Made by a program: the position numbers and the translations under genes
Assembly (NCBI GenBank): GCA_016218705.1
Contig: JACRDC010000031.1
Span: 1 to 64,000 of the forward strand
Length of the DNA: 64,000 nt
From: Desulfarculus sp.
Lineage (GTDB): Bacteria; Desulfobacterota; Desulfarculia; Desulfarculales; Desulfarculaceae
Direction of reading: 5' to 3'
Shown here: one piece after another, positions 24,438-32,005 of the stretch
Layout of the letters: each line of letters begins with the position of its first letter
Position numbering within the stretch: position 1 is the first letter of the stretch
Notes under the pieces: generated by a model
The model's input: the letters and a program-made list of their open reading frames with translations, nothing else
What the model was told of the DNA's origin: nothing
Database searches by the model: none

Positions 24438-25628
24438 ATGAGAGAAGCCGTCATCGTTGCGGCCGCGCGTACCGCCGTGGGGCGGGCCCCCAAGGGCGCC
24501 CTGCGCCAGACCCGGCCGGAGTACATGGGCGTCACGGTGCTCAAAGAGGTCATCAAGCGCACCCCCGGTTTGGACCCCAAAGAGATTGACGACGTGGTCA
24601 TTGGCTGCACCTTCCCCGAGGCCGAGCAGGGCCTGAACATCGGCCGGGTGATCGTGCAGAAGGCGGGCCTGCCCGACGATGTCTCGGGCATGACGCTCAA
24701 CCGTTTCTGCTCCTCGGGCCTCAACGCCATCGCCATGGCCTGCGAGCGCATCATGTGCGGCATGGCCGAGGTGATGGTGGCCGGCGGCATCGAGTCCATG
24801 AGCCTGATCCCCATGGGCGGCAACATGATGAACGTGGACCCCGAGCTGGGCATGAACACCCCCTGGGCCTACGAGGGCATGGGCATGACCGCCGAGAACG
24901 TGGCCAAGGATTTCAACATCAGCCGCGCCGACCAGGACGCCCTGGGCGTGCGCTCCAATGATCTGGCCCTCAAGGCCATCAAGGAGGGCCGCTTCAAGGA
25001 CGAAATCGTGCCCCTGACCGTGGTCAAGCAGCGCCCCTCCAAGAAGAAGAAGGGCTACTTCGAGCAGTACGAGGAGGTCTTTGACACCGACGAGGGCCCC
25101 CGCCCCGGCACCACCCTGGAGACCCTGGGCAAGCTCAAGCCCGCCTTCATGAAGGTCGGCTCGGTCACGGCGGGCAACTCCTCGCAGATGAGCGACGGCG
25201 CCGCCCTGGTGATGTGCATGAGCAAGGAGAGGGCTTTAGCCCTGGGGCTCAAGCCGCTCTTGACCTACCGCTCCTTTGCCGTGGCCGGCGTGGACCCCCG
25301 CTACATGGGCATCGGCCCGGTCAAGGCCATCCCCAAGGCGCTCAAGCTGGCGGGCATCGGCCTGGACAAGCTGGACCTCATCGAGCTCAACGAGGCCTTC
25401 GCCTCCCAGGCCCTGTACTGCATGCGCGAGCTGGGCATCAACCCGGAGATCGTCAACGTCAACGGCGGGGCCATCGCCCTGGGCCACCCCCTGGGCTGCA
25501 CCGGCGGCAAGCTGACCACCCAGTTGGCCTACGAGATGAACCGCCGCGGCTCGCGTTTTGGTCTGGTTTCCATGTGCATCGGTTTCGGCATGGGCGCCGC
25601 CGGTATCTTCGAGCGCGAAGAATACTAA
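24438..25628 (+). CDS. fadA: Acetyl-CoA acyltransferase (3-ketoacyl-CoA thiolase)
   Basis: A 396-residue thiolase that releases acetyl-CoA in the last step of beta-oxidation. The nucleophile Cys is in [14 protein letters not shown] (about residue 90), the acid/base residues are in [15 protein letters not shown] (His) and [11 protein letters not shown] (Cys). ATG 24438 has TTAGGAGGA at ideal spacing; the frame to 24366 lacks one. It follows fadN after a structured 132-nt gap. Confidence 0.9.
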   Translation: MREAVIVAAARTAVGRAPKGALRQTRPEYMGVTVLKEVIKRTPGLDPKEIDDVVIGCTFPEAEQGLNIGRVIVQKAGLPDDVSGMTLNRFCSSGLNAIAMACERIMCGMAEVMVAGGIESMSLIPMGGNMMNVDPELGMNTPWAYEGMGMTAENVAKDFNISRADQDALGVRSNDLALKAIKEGRFKDEIVPLTVVKQRPSKKKKGYFEQYEEVFDTDEGPRPGTTLETLGKLKPAFMKVGSVTAGNSSQMSDGAALVMCMSKERALALGLKPLLTYRSFAVAGVDPRYMGIGPVKAIPKALKLAGIGLDKLDLIELNEAFASQALYCMRELGINPEIVNVNGGAIALGHPLGCTGGKLTTQLAYEMNRRGSRFGLVSMCIGFGMGAAGIFEREEY

Positions 25629-25681
25629 CAACGGCGGATTGATATAGGTTTTCTTCAAGGTTTAGATTAAGGGAGATTACC

Positions 25682-27475
25682 ATGGCTGACGTGAACATCC
25701 CCAAGGGTGGCGCCTTCCTTCTGGAGCCCGGCAAGCTGGAGGCCTGCTTCACCCCCGAGGACATGAGCGATGAGCACCGCATGATCCTGCAGACCACCAA
25801 GGACTTCGTGGTCAACGAGATTCATCCGCTCACCGACAAGATCGAGGACAAGGACGAGGCCACCGCCAAAAGCGTGCTGGCCCAGGCCGGCGAGCTGGGC
25901 CTGCTGGGCACCGATGTGCCCGAGGAGTTCGGCGGCATGGGCCTGGACAAGATGACCACCTGCGTCATCACCGACGCCATGGGCATGGCCGGCTCCTTCG
26001 CGGTGTCCTTCGGCGCCCACACCGGCATCGGCACTCTGCCCATCGTGTACTTCGGCAGCCAGGCCCAGAAAGAGAAATACCTGCCCGACCTGGCCAGCGG
26101 CCAGAAATTCGCGGCCTACGGTCTGACCGAGGCCGGCGCCGGCAGTGACGCCGTGGGCGGCTGCCGCACCAAGGCCGTGCTCAGCCCCGACGGCAAGCAC
26201 TGGATCATCAACGGCGAGAAGATGTTCATCACCAACGGCGGTTGGGCCGACACCATCATCGTCTTCGCCAAGATTGACGGCGTGGACTTCTCGGCCTTCA
26301 TCGTCGAGCGCGGCTTCCCCGGCGTCTCCAGTGGCGCCGAGGAGAAGAAGATGGGCATCAAGGGCTCCAGCACCACCACCATCATCCTCGAGGATGCCCA
26401 GGTGCCGGTGGAGAACCTGCTTTACGAGCGCGGCAAGGGCCACATCATCGCGCTGAACGTGCTGAACATCGGCCGCTACAAGCTGGGCGCCGCCGCGGTG
26501 GGCGGGGCCAAGGGCGCGGTCAAGATGGCCACCTCCTTTGCCAAGGGCCGCGTGCAGTTCGGCCAGTCCATCGCCGAGTTTGGGGCCATCCAGGAGAAGC
26601 TGGCCCGCATGGCCACCCAGTGCTACATCGGCGAGTCGGCCATCTACCGCACCGTGGGCCTGATTGACGCCGCCCTGCACGGCGCCGACCACTCCGCCCC
26701 CGATTACGGCGACAAGGCCTCGGCGGCCATCCGTCAGTACGCAATCGAGTGCGCCATTGACAAGGTGCTGGGCTCCGAGGTGCTGGACTTCGTGGTGGAC
26801 GAGAACGTGCAGGTGCATGGCGGCTACGGCTACTGCGCCGAGTACCCGGCCGAGCGCTGCTACCGCGACGCCCGCATCAACCGCATCTTCGAGGGCACCA
26901 ACGAGGTCAACCGCCTGTTGATCCCCGGCGAGATCATGAAACGGGCCATGAGCGGCAAGCTGCCCCTGATGGCCGCCGGCCAGAAGCTCCTGGGCGAGAT
27001 CATGGACTATTCGCCGCTCAGCGTGGAGCTGCCCGACGAGCCCCTGGCCCTGCAAACACACATGGTGGAGATGTGCAAGAAGGCCGTGATCTTCGTGGCC
27101 GGCGTGGCCGTGCAGAAGCTGATGCAGAAGCTGGCCAAGGAGCAGGAAGTGCTCATGCGCCTGGCCGACATGATTATCCAGGTCTTCGCCATGGAGTCGG
27201 GCCTGTTGCGGGCCAAGAAGGCCGTGGCCAGCCTGGGTGCCGCCAAGGCCCAGATCTACATTGACATGGTCGAGGCCTACGTGGACGAGATGATCCCCAT
27301 GATAGACATGTGGGCCAAGCAGGCCCTGGCCTACGTGGAGGACGGCGACACCCTGCGCACCCAGTTGGTGGGCATCCGCAAGCTGTTGAAGTACACGCCG
27401 CTTAACCAGATCGCCCTCAACAAGCGCATCGCGGCCAAGGTCATTGACAAGGGCGGCTACCCCCTGGACATCTAG
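25682..27475 (+). CDS. fadE: Acyl-CoA dehydrogenase, FadE type
   Basis: A 597-residue FAD enzyme for the first oxidation step. The core motifs are TEAGAGSDAVGGCRTKAV (FAD/substrate loop), KMGIKGSSTTTIILEDAQVP and the late EYPAERCYRDARINRIFEGTNEVNRLLI. About 200 residues beyond the standard acyl-CoA dehydrogenase fold form a helical C-terminal domain, the size seen in Bacillus FadE. ATG 25682 has AAGGGAG upstream. The electron acceptor ETF is not encoded nearby. Last gene of the operon, followed by a terminator at 27524. Confidence 0.9.
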   Translation: MADVNIPKGGAFLLEPGKLEACFTPEDMSDEHRMILQTTKDFVVNEIHPLTDKIEDKDEATAKSVLAQAGELGLLGTDVPEEFGGMGLDKMTTCVITDAMGMAGSFAVSFGAHTGIGTLPIVYFGSQAQKEKYLPDLASGQKFAAYGLTEAGAGSDAVGGCRTKAVLSPDGKHWIINGEKMFITNGGWADTIIVFAKIDGVDFSAFIVERGFPGVSSGAEEKKMGIKGSSTTTIILEDAQVPVENLLYERGKGHIIALNVLNIGRYKLGAAAVGGAKGAVKMATSFAKGRVQFGQSIAEFGAIQEKLARMATQCYIGESAIYRTVGLIDAALHGADHSAPDYGDKASAAIRQYAIECAIDKVLGSEVLDFVVDENVQVHGGYGYCAEYPAERCYRDARINRIFEGTNEVNRLLIPGEIMKRAMSGKLPLMAAGQKLLGEIMDYSPLSVELPDEPLALQTHMVEMCKKAVIFVAGVAVQKLMQKLAKEQEVLMRLADMIIQVFAMESGLLRAKKAVASLGAAKAQIYIDMVEAYVDEMIPMIDMWAKQALAYVEDGDTLRTQLVGIRKLLKYTPLNQIALNKRIAAKVIDKGGYPLDI

Positions 27476-27490
27476 GAACCTGCCCGCGGG

Positions 27491-27641
27491 GCGCCGGGTT
27501 TACCAAGCGCCCAGAGAAAAACCGAGGCCCGCTGGACTACCTCCCTGTCCGGCGGGCCTTGGTTTTGTAGTGCCCTGCCCCGTCGGACCGCGCCGCCATT
27601 TGCTGAAACACATCCCCAGACGCCCACCGCTTGGCCGCTTA
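27491..27641 (+). repeat. Direct repeat D, copy 1 (about 150 bp)
   Basis: Shares about 90 percent of positions with 28329-28479, from GCGCCGGG to GGCCGCTTA. The repeat carries a strong terminator hairpin and a conserved block around CATTTGCTGAAACACATCCC. Copy 1 follows fadE directly, and hairpin-array copy B begins at its last base. The two copies flank an 840-bp segment containing copy B and a small membrane protein gene. Confidence 0.85.
27524..27566 (+). terminator. Terminator of the fad operon
   Basis: AGGCCCGCTGGAC pairs with GTCCGGCGGGCCT across the loop TACCTCCCT, followed by TTTT. It lies 49 nt after the fadE stop. Confidence 0.75.
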
Positions 27642-27843
27642 TACCAATATGCAATCAAAGCCATCCATGGCTTTGATTGCTGATCGGCCGGGCAAAAACA
27701 TGGTTTTGCCCGGCCTCCCGGACGCTTTCGCGCCCGGCGGGCCATTCCCCGGGGTCCCCAAGCAAACGCAGTTTGCTTGGGGTGGATCCATGGCCCGCAT
27801 ACCAAGTTGCGATTAAACTACTCGTTAGATCGCAACTTGGTAT
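27641..27843 (-). repeat. Hairpin-array repeat, copy B (203 bp)
   Basis: Same five-hairpin family as copies A and C but in the reverse orientation, bounded by ATACCAATATGC and GCAACTTGGTAT. The GGGCGC hairpin keeps its GAAA loop with a G-T wobble pair. The GGGCCAT/ATGGCCC stem holds an inserted perfect 12-bp hairpin, CCCCAAGCAAAC-GCA-GTTTGCTTGGGG, so the extra hairpin sits in a different host loop than in copy A. Confidence 0.85.
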
Positions 27844-27993
27844 TAGTTGTGCGCCAGCCAGGAATGTCACAAACTGCTGGGACTTGCCATAAACATCTTG
27901 CTCAGTAGCAGGTTATTAAATAATGTACTTCCATCGGCGTCGCATCAAGACACCGAAGCAAATTCATGGGTATTCAAACCACTGGGGGGAAAC

Positions 27994-28317
27994 ATGGAAG
28001 CCGAAAAATCCTGGGGCAACGTGGTGCGCGTCTGGTGGGCCTATGCCTGGCGGTCCTTCTTGATGATGATCGTGGCCTTCATCATCCACCTAGTGCTGAA
28101 CCTGATAATAGTGATTGTTGGCAATAGCTTCGAGCTACCGCCCAGGTTAGTGACGGGCTTCGATTTCCTGGTAAAGTGTGCGGTCTTTCTGAGCCTGTCC
28201 ATCGTGCCCATGCGGCTCATCATGGGTAAGGACTTCGGGCACTTTAGGCTGGTGATGCTCACCAAGGAGCCACCTGCTCCCGTAGCCGGCCAGGCCAGCC
28301 CGACCCCGCAAGCCTAG
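27994..28317 (+). CDS. Small membrane protein of unknown function
   Basis: 107 residues with two or three hydrophobic segments (WRSFLMMIVAFIIHLVLNLIIVIVG and FLVKCAVFLSLSIVPMRLIM). ATG 27994 follows GGGGGGAAAC; the longer frame from 27847 has no ribosome site. The gene is AT-richer than the fad operon and lies between two copies of repeat D, so it may have arrived with that duplication. No family recognised. Confidence 0.6.
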   Translation: MEAEKSWGNVVRVWWAYAWRSFLMMIVAFIIHLVLNLIIVIVGNSFELPPRLVTGFDFLVKCAVFLSLSIVPMRLIMGKDFGHFRLVMLTKEPPAPVAGQASPTPQA

Positions 28318-28328
28318 CCAGGTGAGGC

Positions 28329-28479
28329 GCGCCGGGCTAACGCCAAGCGCCCCCCTAAAAAGGCCCGCCGGACTACCTCCCTGTCCGGCGGGCCTTGGTT
28401 TTTATGGCCCCCCGACCCCGCCGGCCCGCGCCGCCATTTGCTGAAACACATCCCCAGACGCCCACCGCTTGGCCGCTTA
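28329..28479 (+). repeat. Direct repeat D, copy 2 (about 150 bp)
   Basis: Second copy of the segment at 27491-27641. It lies directly upstream of the phospholipase-like gene and repeats the terminator. Sequence beyond its end (GGCTGATGCCC) differs from that of copy 1, where the hairpin array begins. Confidence 0.85.
28358..28404 (+). terminator. Terminator within repeat D copy 2
   Basis: AAGGCCCGCCGGAC and GTCCGGCGGGCCTT form a perfect 14-bp stem with loop TACCTCCCT, then TTTTT within a few bases. It would end the transcript of the small membrane gene. Confidence 0.8.
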
Positions 28480-28517
28480 GGCTGATGCCCAACATGGCCG
28501 CCAGCGGGAGGGCAAAA

Positions 28518-29228
28518 ATGCCGGACGAGAGCGCACAGATTGTAATAGGATGCCGTTGGGTCAGCGAACCGGGCGACTGCAAGGTATGCAACGCCCTGGA
28601 CGGCAAGGAGTACTACTACCACCCCAAGGAGGGGCAGCTATCCCTGGACGACATGCCCAAGCGCCGGCCCCACCCCAACTGCCGCTGCCACACAGAGCCC
28701 ATCTACGGCAGGGACGAGATATTGGAGCAAATGCGCAAGAGGGATGTAAAATTGGACGAATGGGGCCAGGAAATACCCGAGACTATTGAGGAGAAAAGAG
28801 AGCGGTGGAAGAGGGAGTACCCGTCATTGAATGCGGCCTGCCCAAAAATGTTCAAAGACAGCGAGGAAATTCTTGGGCTATATTTTTATAGCGATGGACG
28901 CGGGCTTGCAGACGGTCCTGTTTATGGCCGATTTTGCGGGCGCAAATGGACTGGAGGTGAAAGAAATGAAGGGTATGATGATGAGATAGATGCTTTTGAT
29001 GGAATAGACCAAGCATGCAAACTCCATGATAAAGCATACAATGAGGCCGGTAATTCCGCCGATCAAGAGGAGATGGAATACCTTGCCAACAAAAAACTGG
29101 TTGAACGTTTAAACAAGCAAAGGTTAGCGATGATAATAATGATGGAACCTGGAAAACTGATAAGGAAAAAGAATATGCGGCTAACTACCGCTCCAAAGCA
29201 ATTTTCCTTTTCAAAGCCAAGATATTAG
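28518..29228 (+). CDS. Chimeric protein: phage-head-type Cys/His motif plus phospholipase A2-like domain
   Basis: 236 residues. The first 60 contain CKVC (21-24) and PHPNCRC (51-57), the pattern at the end of phage Mu F / SPP1 gp7-type minor head proteins. Residues 134-176 look like phospholipase A2: a calcium-loop VYGRFCGRKWTGG, then IDQACKLHDKAY with the catalytic His-Asp pair (H170, D171). The 5' third is GC-rich like the host, the rest AT-rich, as in a toxin tip joined to a local N terminus. ATG 28518 has GGGAGGG upstream. Probable lipid-attacking effector; no signal peptide is seen. Confidence 0.6.
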   Translation: MPDESAQIVIGCRWVSEPGDCKVCNALDGKEYYYHPKEGQLSLDDMPKRRPHPNCRCHTEPIYGRDEILEQMRKRDVKLDEWGQEIPETIEEKRERWKREYPSLNAACPKMFKDSEEILGLYFYSDGRGLADGPVYGRFCGRKWTGGERNEGYDDEIDAFDGIDQACKLHDKAYNEAGNSADQEEMEYLANKKLVERLNKQRLAMIIMMEPGKLIRKKNMRLTTAPKQFSFSKPRY

Positions 29229-29285
29229 AGTATGAAACAAGAAATCAAAGACCGTGAGCAAAGATCAACTACCTCTGGGGCCAGC

Positions 29286-30383
29286 ATGTTAACCGTCAAC
29301 AAAAAAAAAGCCGTCATCCTGGTCATCGTGGTGACTTTCTTGGTGGTGGTCACCTCTTGTGCTTCTCGCAACCACGGAATGTATTATCAGAAATCGCCCG
29401 AGATAACATTTGCCTCATTTTCACCAACAGGGCAAACCTTTGCTGCTGTGTTTTCATGGGAACATATTAATGGGATCATATTATTTTCCCACAATGGAAT
29501 AGCCCTAAAATGGCTATGTAAAAACACAAAGAAAAAATATTTTAGCGAGCCGAAATTTTCTCCAGACGGCACCAAAATTGCTTATGTATCAGGCGAAGAA
29601 TATAAATACACCAGCATATATATTATGGATAAGGATGGTGGTAATATTAGGCGTTTGACCGACTCCTCCAATCAAGATCATACACCCGCATTTTCAGCCG
29701 ATGGCCGTCAAGTTTTCTTTTCTCGCCGTCCACCCTCCGATGAACGGATATCCCCCCGTTCTGATGTATGGTGCGTGGACTTGGAATCACGGAAAGAAAA
29801 GCGTATTACCAATTACTCCTTCGCTCGCTTCTATTCCCTGGCGGTTTTGCCGGATGACAAACACATTCTAATCAGCGGGTTTATTAAGCCACAGTTCCAA
29901 CATTTATTATGGAAGGTAAACATTGATCATCCAGAAATTATTTCCACGCTCATTCCAGACCTCACCCCTTTCGCGGGACAACCAGCCACGAGGTTTTTAG
30001 ATAAATATGAGCCTTCCATTGCCGTGCCCTTCAAGGGCATATCCAAGGATGGCCGCTTCATAGTTTTCCCCTGGTCAAACCCCGAACCTAACGGTGGCTA
30101 TGCAAATCCCCAAGCATATGTAACCGATATGACCAACATGAAAACTACCATGTTGCCCAGCCAAGACTATAGCAAATCCGTTCCTATTGCCATTTCACCC
30201 GATGGCCGGCTTATTCTCATCAACAAATACCCACGTCCGACTCCGCCTTTTGGCCCCATTTATCCTAATTCTATCTTATACATGGTCAACCGCGATGGCA
30301 GCGGCCTGCGCAACCTCAACTTGGACTTCACGGCCATTTGGCCCGAGGTGCTCGAGGCTAAAAGAATTCACGAGCGTGGCTGA
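29286..30383 (+). CDS. Lipoprotein with TolB-like beta-propeller repeats
   Basis: 365 residues. A lipoprotein signal (basic KKK, hydrophobic ILVIVVTFLVVV, lipobox TSC) is followed by propeller repeats of the type FSPDGTKIAYVS, FSADGRQVFFS and ISPDGRLILI. It would be anchored in the periplasm. ATG 29286 gives a normal lipoprotein signal; ATG 29232 is possible. The gene is AT-rich like the 3' part of the preceding phospholipase-like gene, which ends 57 nt upstream. Such pairing could make it the immunity partner, but propeller lipoproteins have other roles too. Confidence 0.65.
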   Translation: MLTVNKKKAVILVIVVTFLVVVTSCASRNHGMYYQKSPEITFASFSPTGQTFAAVFSWEHINGIILFSHNGIALKWLCKNTKKKYFSEPKFSPDGTKIAYVSGEEYKYTSIYIMDKDGGNIRRLTDSSNQDHTPAFSADGRQVFFSRRPPSDERISPRSDVWCVDLESRKEKRITNYSFARFYSLAVLPDDKHILISGFIKPQFQHLLWKVNIDHPEIISTLIPDLTPFAGQPATRFLDKYEPSIAVPFKGISKDGRFIVFPWSNPEPNGGYANPQAYVTDMTNMKTTMLPSQDYSKSVPIAISPDGRLILINKYPRPTPPFGPIYPNSILYMVNRDGSGLRNLNLDFTAIWPEVLEAKRIHERG

Positions 30384-30418
30384 TAGCCATTTCTTAGTAG
30401 CATTCGGAGGAAACCGTA

Positions 30419-31054
30419 ATGACACCACTGGCCAGACGCATCGCTGATCAGTTAATCACCCTGGCCAAAGTCTTGGTCGCCGCCCGCCAGGCACACGTCA
30501 CCAAGGTGCGCGAGCCCCAGGCCATCGTGGAGTTGGCCGTGGCCGCCCCGGCGGCCTTCAAGCTGGTGGTGGCCCTGTTGCCCGATCTGGCCGCCTGCCC
30601 GACCTGAAAAGCCGCCAGCCGCTCTTGCGCGCGGCCTTGGACAGGGCCATGCCCACCCTGCTGGCGGACAGCGCCCGGGCCTACCACGATCTCTTGGTGA
30701 CGGTGGTGATGGAGGAGACGGCGGTCTTGGGCGAGATACTGACCATGCACGGCCTGTTGGGACCCATGGAGCGCCTGGCCCTCAGCCGCGAGCAGGCCGC
30801 CAAGGTTGTGGGTCAGGGCCTGGCTGACCAGGACTTCCCCGCCTGGCTGCAAAAAATCCTACGGCGTCTTTAGGGGCCATCTGCTCTCCTGGCGCTGCCT
30901 GGCCACCCGCGACAACACCCCCGACCCCGCGCTCATGGAGGCGGCCTGCCGCCAGGTGGCCCAGGCCTGGGCCCGGCAATTGGGCGTCATCGCCCGCACC
31001 TGCCTGCACCAGGCCCTGGACCGCGCACGCCGCCAGGTCATGCAGGCGGCCTAG
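30419..31054 (+). pseudogene. Frameshifted gene of unknown function
   Basis: A well-placed start (GGAGGAAACCGTA-ATG) opens a frame that stops at 30607, continues in a second frame to 30873 and returns to the first until 31054. Joined, the parts encode about 205 residues of even composition. The first break falls at an imperfect direct repeat, TGCCCGATCTG / TGCCCGACCTG, 17 bp apart; the second at a run of six A (30851-30856). An added 17 and an added 1 total 18, so the ends are in frame with each other. It could be a decaying gene, a sequencing error or recoding. No family recognised. Confidence 0.55.
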
Positions 31055-31133
31055 CCCCCCTTCCCCAACGGCAGGGGCGAGCCAGCATGCGCCGGCCTGC
31101 CCTTGTCAAACAATCACCTCAGGCGCTGGATGC

Positions 31134-31844
31134 CTACTGGCGGGTCTGCATGCCCTGCAAGACCAGGTTGGCCGCCTGCTGCACCTGGGCCTGGGCCTGG
31201 GCCGGCCCCATGACCTGTATCCACACATTGACCCCGCTCAAAAAGAAATTGTAGGCCACGAACTGCTGCTGGTTCATCTGGGGGTTCTGCATGGTCACGG
31301 CCACCAGTTCGGCCTGGCGGCCGCCCACGTTTATCTGGCGCTGATCGGTGATGCGGCCGCCCATTTGGGGGATCATGGCCAGGAACTGCTGCTTCTGGGC
31401 GGCCAGGGCCTGGGCCTGGGCCACGGACATGATGCTCACCTGGGCCCCCAGGCTGGGCATGCCGAAGCTGTAGGTGGCGGCCATGGGGGCCACCTCCTGG
31501 AGGCTGAGCCGGAACTGACCCAGCACGTCGTTCAGGCTCTGCGGAGTGCCGCCGCTGGCCGGGGGTGTCTGCTGGTGGCCACCCTGGGGCTGCTGCTGAT
31601 AACCGCCTTGTTGCTGGGGCTGGTTGCCCTGCTGTTGCGGCTGATATACCGGCTGCTGTTGGGTCTGGTTGCCGCCATAGGGCGAGGGCGCGTTCATGTC
31701 CGGGTAGGGCGAGGAGGGCATGGGCAACTGCTGCTGCTGGCCATAGGGGCTCTGGAAGGAGCCCTGGGCCGCCTGGGCGGGGGGCGCCAGGGCCAGGGCG
31801 CAGATCAACAGCGCCGTCAGGGCGAAAGGCATGCGCAACGACAT
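31134..31844 (-). CDS. Secreted Gln/Pro-rich protein
   Basis: 236 residues. A signal peptide (FALTALLICALALAPPAQAAQ) precedes a low-complexity Gln/Pro/Tyr region (about 25-100) and a folded C-terminal domain (LNDVLGQFRLSLQEVAPMAATYSFGMPSLG onward, ending in a helical tail). ATG 31844 has GGAG 9 nt upstream; GTG 31853 has none. It diverges from the secreted Lon-like protease gene. No family recognised. Confidence 0.65.
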   Translation of the reverse strand: MSLRMPFALTALLICALALAPPAQAAQGSFQSPYGQQQQLPMPSSPYPDMNAPSPYGGNQTQQQPVYQPQQQGNQPQQQGGYQQQPQGGHQQTPPASGGTPQSLNDVLGQFRLSLQEVAPMAATYSFGMPSLGAQVSIMSVAQAQALAAQKQQFLAMIPQMGGRITDQRQINVGGRQAELVAVTMQNPQMNQQQFVAYNFFLSGVNVWIQVMGPAQAQAQVQQAANLVLQGMQTRQ

Positions 31845-32005
31845 CGCGGTCACTCCGGCAATGGAAAGGGTCGCGGCCTGGGGCCAGGTTGTGTTTTCAG
31901 TCTAACTCCCTGGTCTTGTCCGGGCCAGTTGGATATTATCATGGCCAGTGCCCCTGACCATTTTTGCGCTGTCCGCCCGGGCGCGCCAACCAGCCGGGAG
32001 CAGAC

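Noticed and set aside
25667-27061. 464-residue open frame antisense to fadE
   Set aside because: Same shadow effect; the plus-strand acyl-CoA dehydrogenase motifs are unambiguous.
27641-27843. Hairpin arrays as CRISPR or insertion sequences
   Set aside because: There are no regularly spaced identical repeats with unique spacers, no cas gene and no transposase frame within the arrays.
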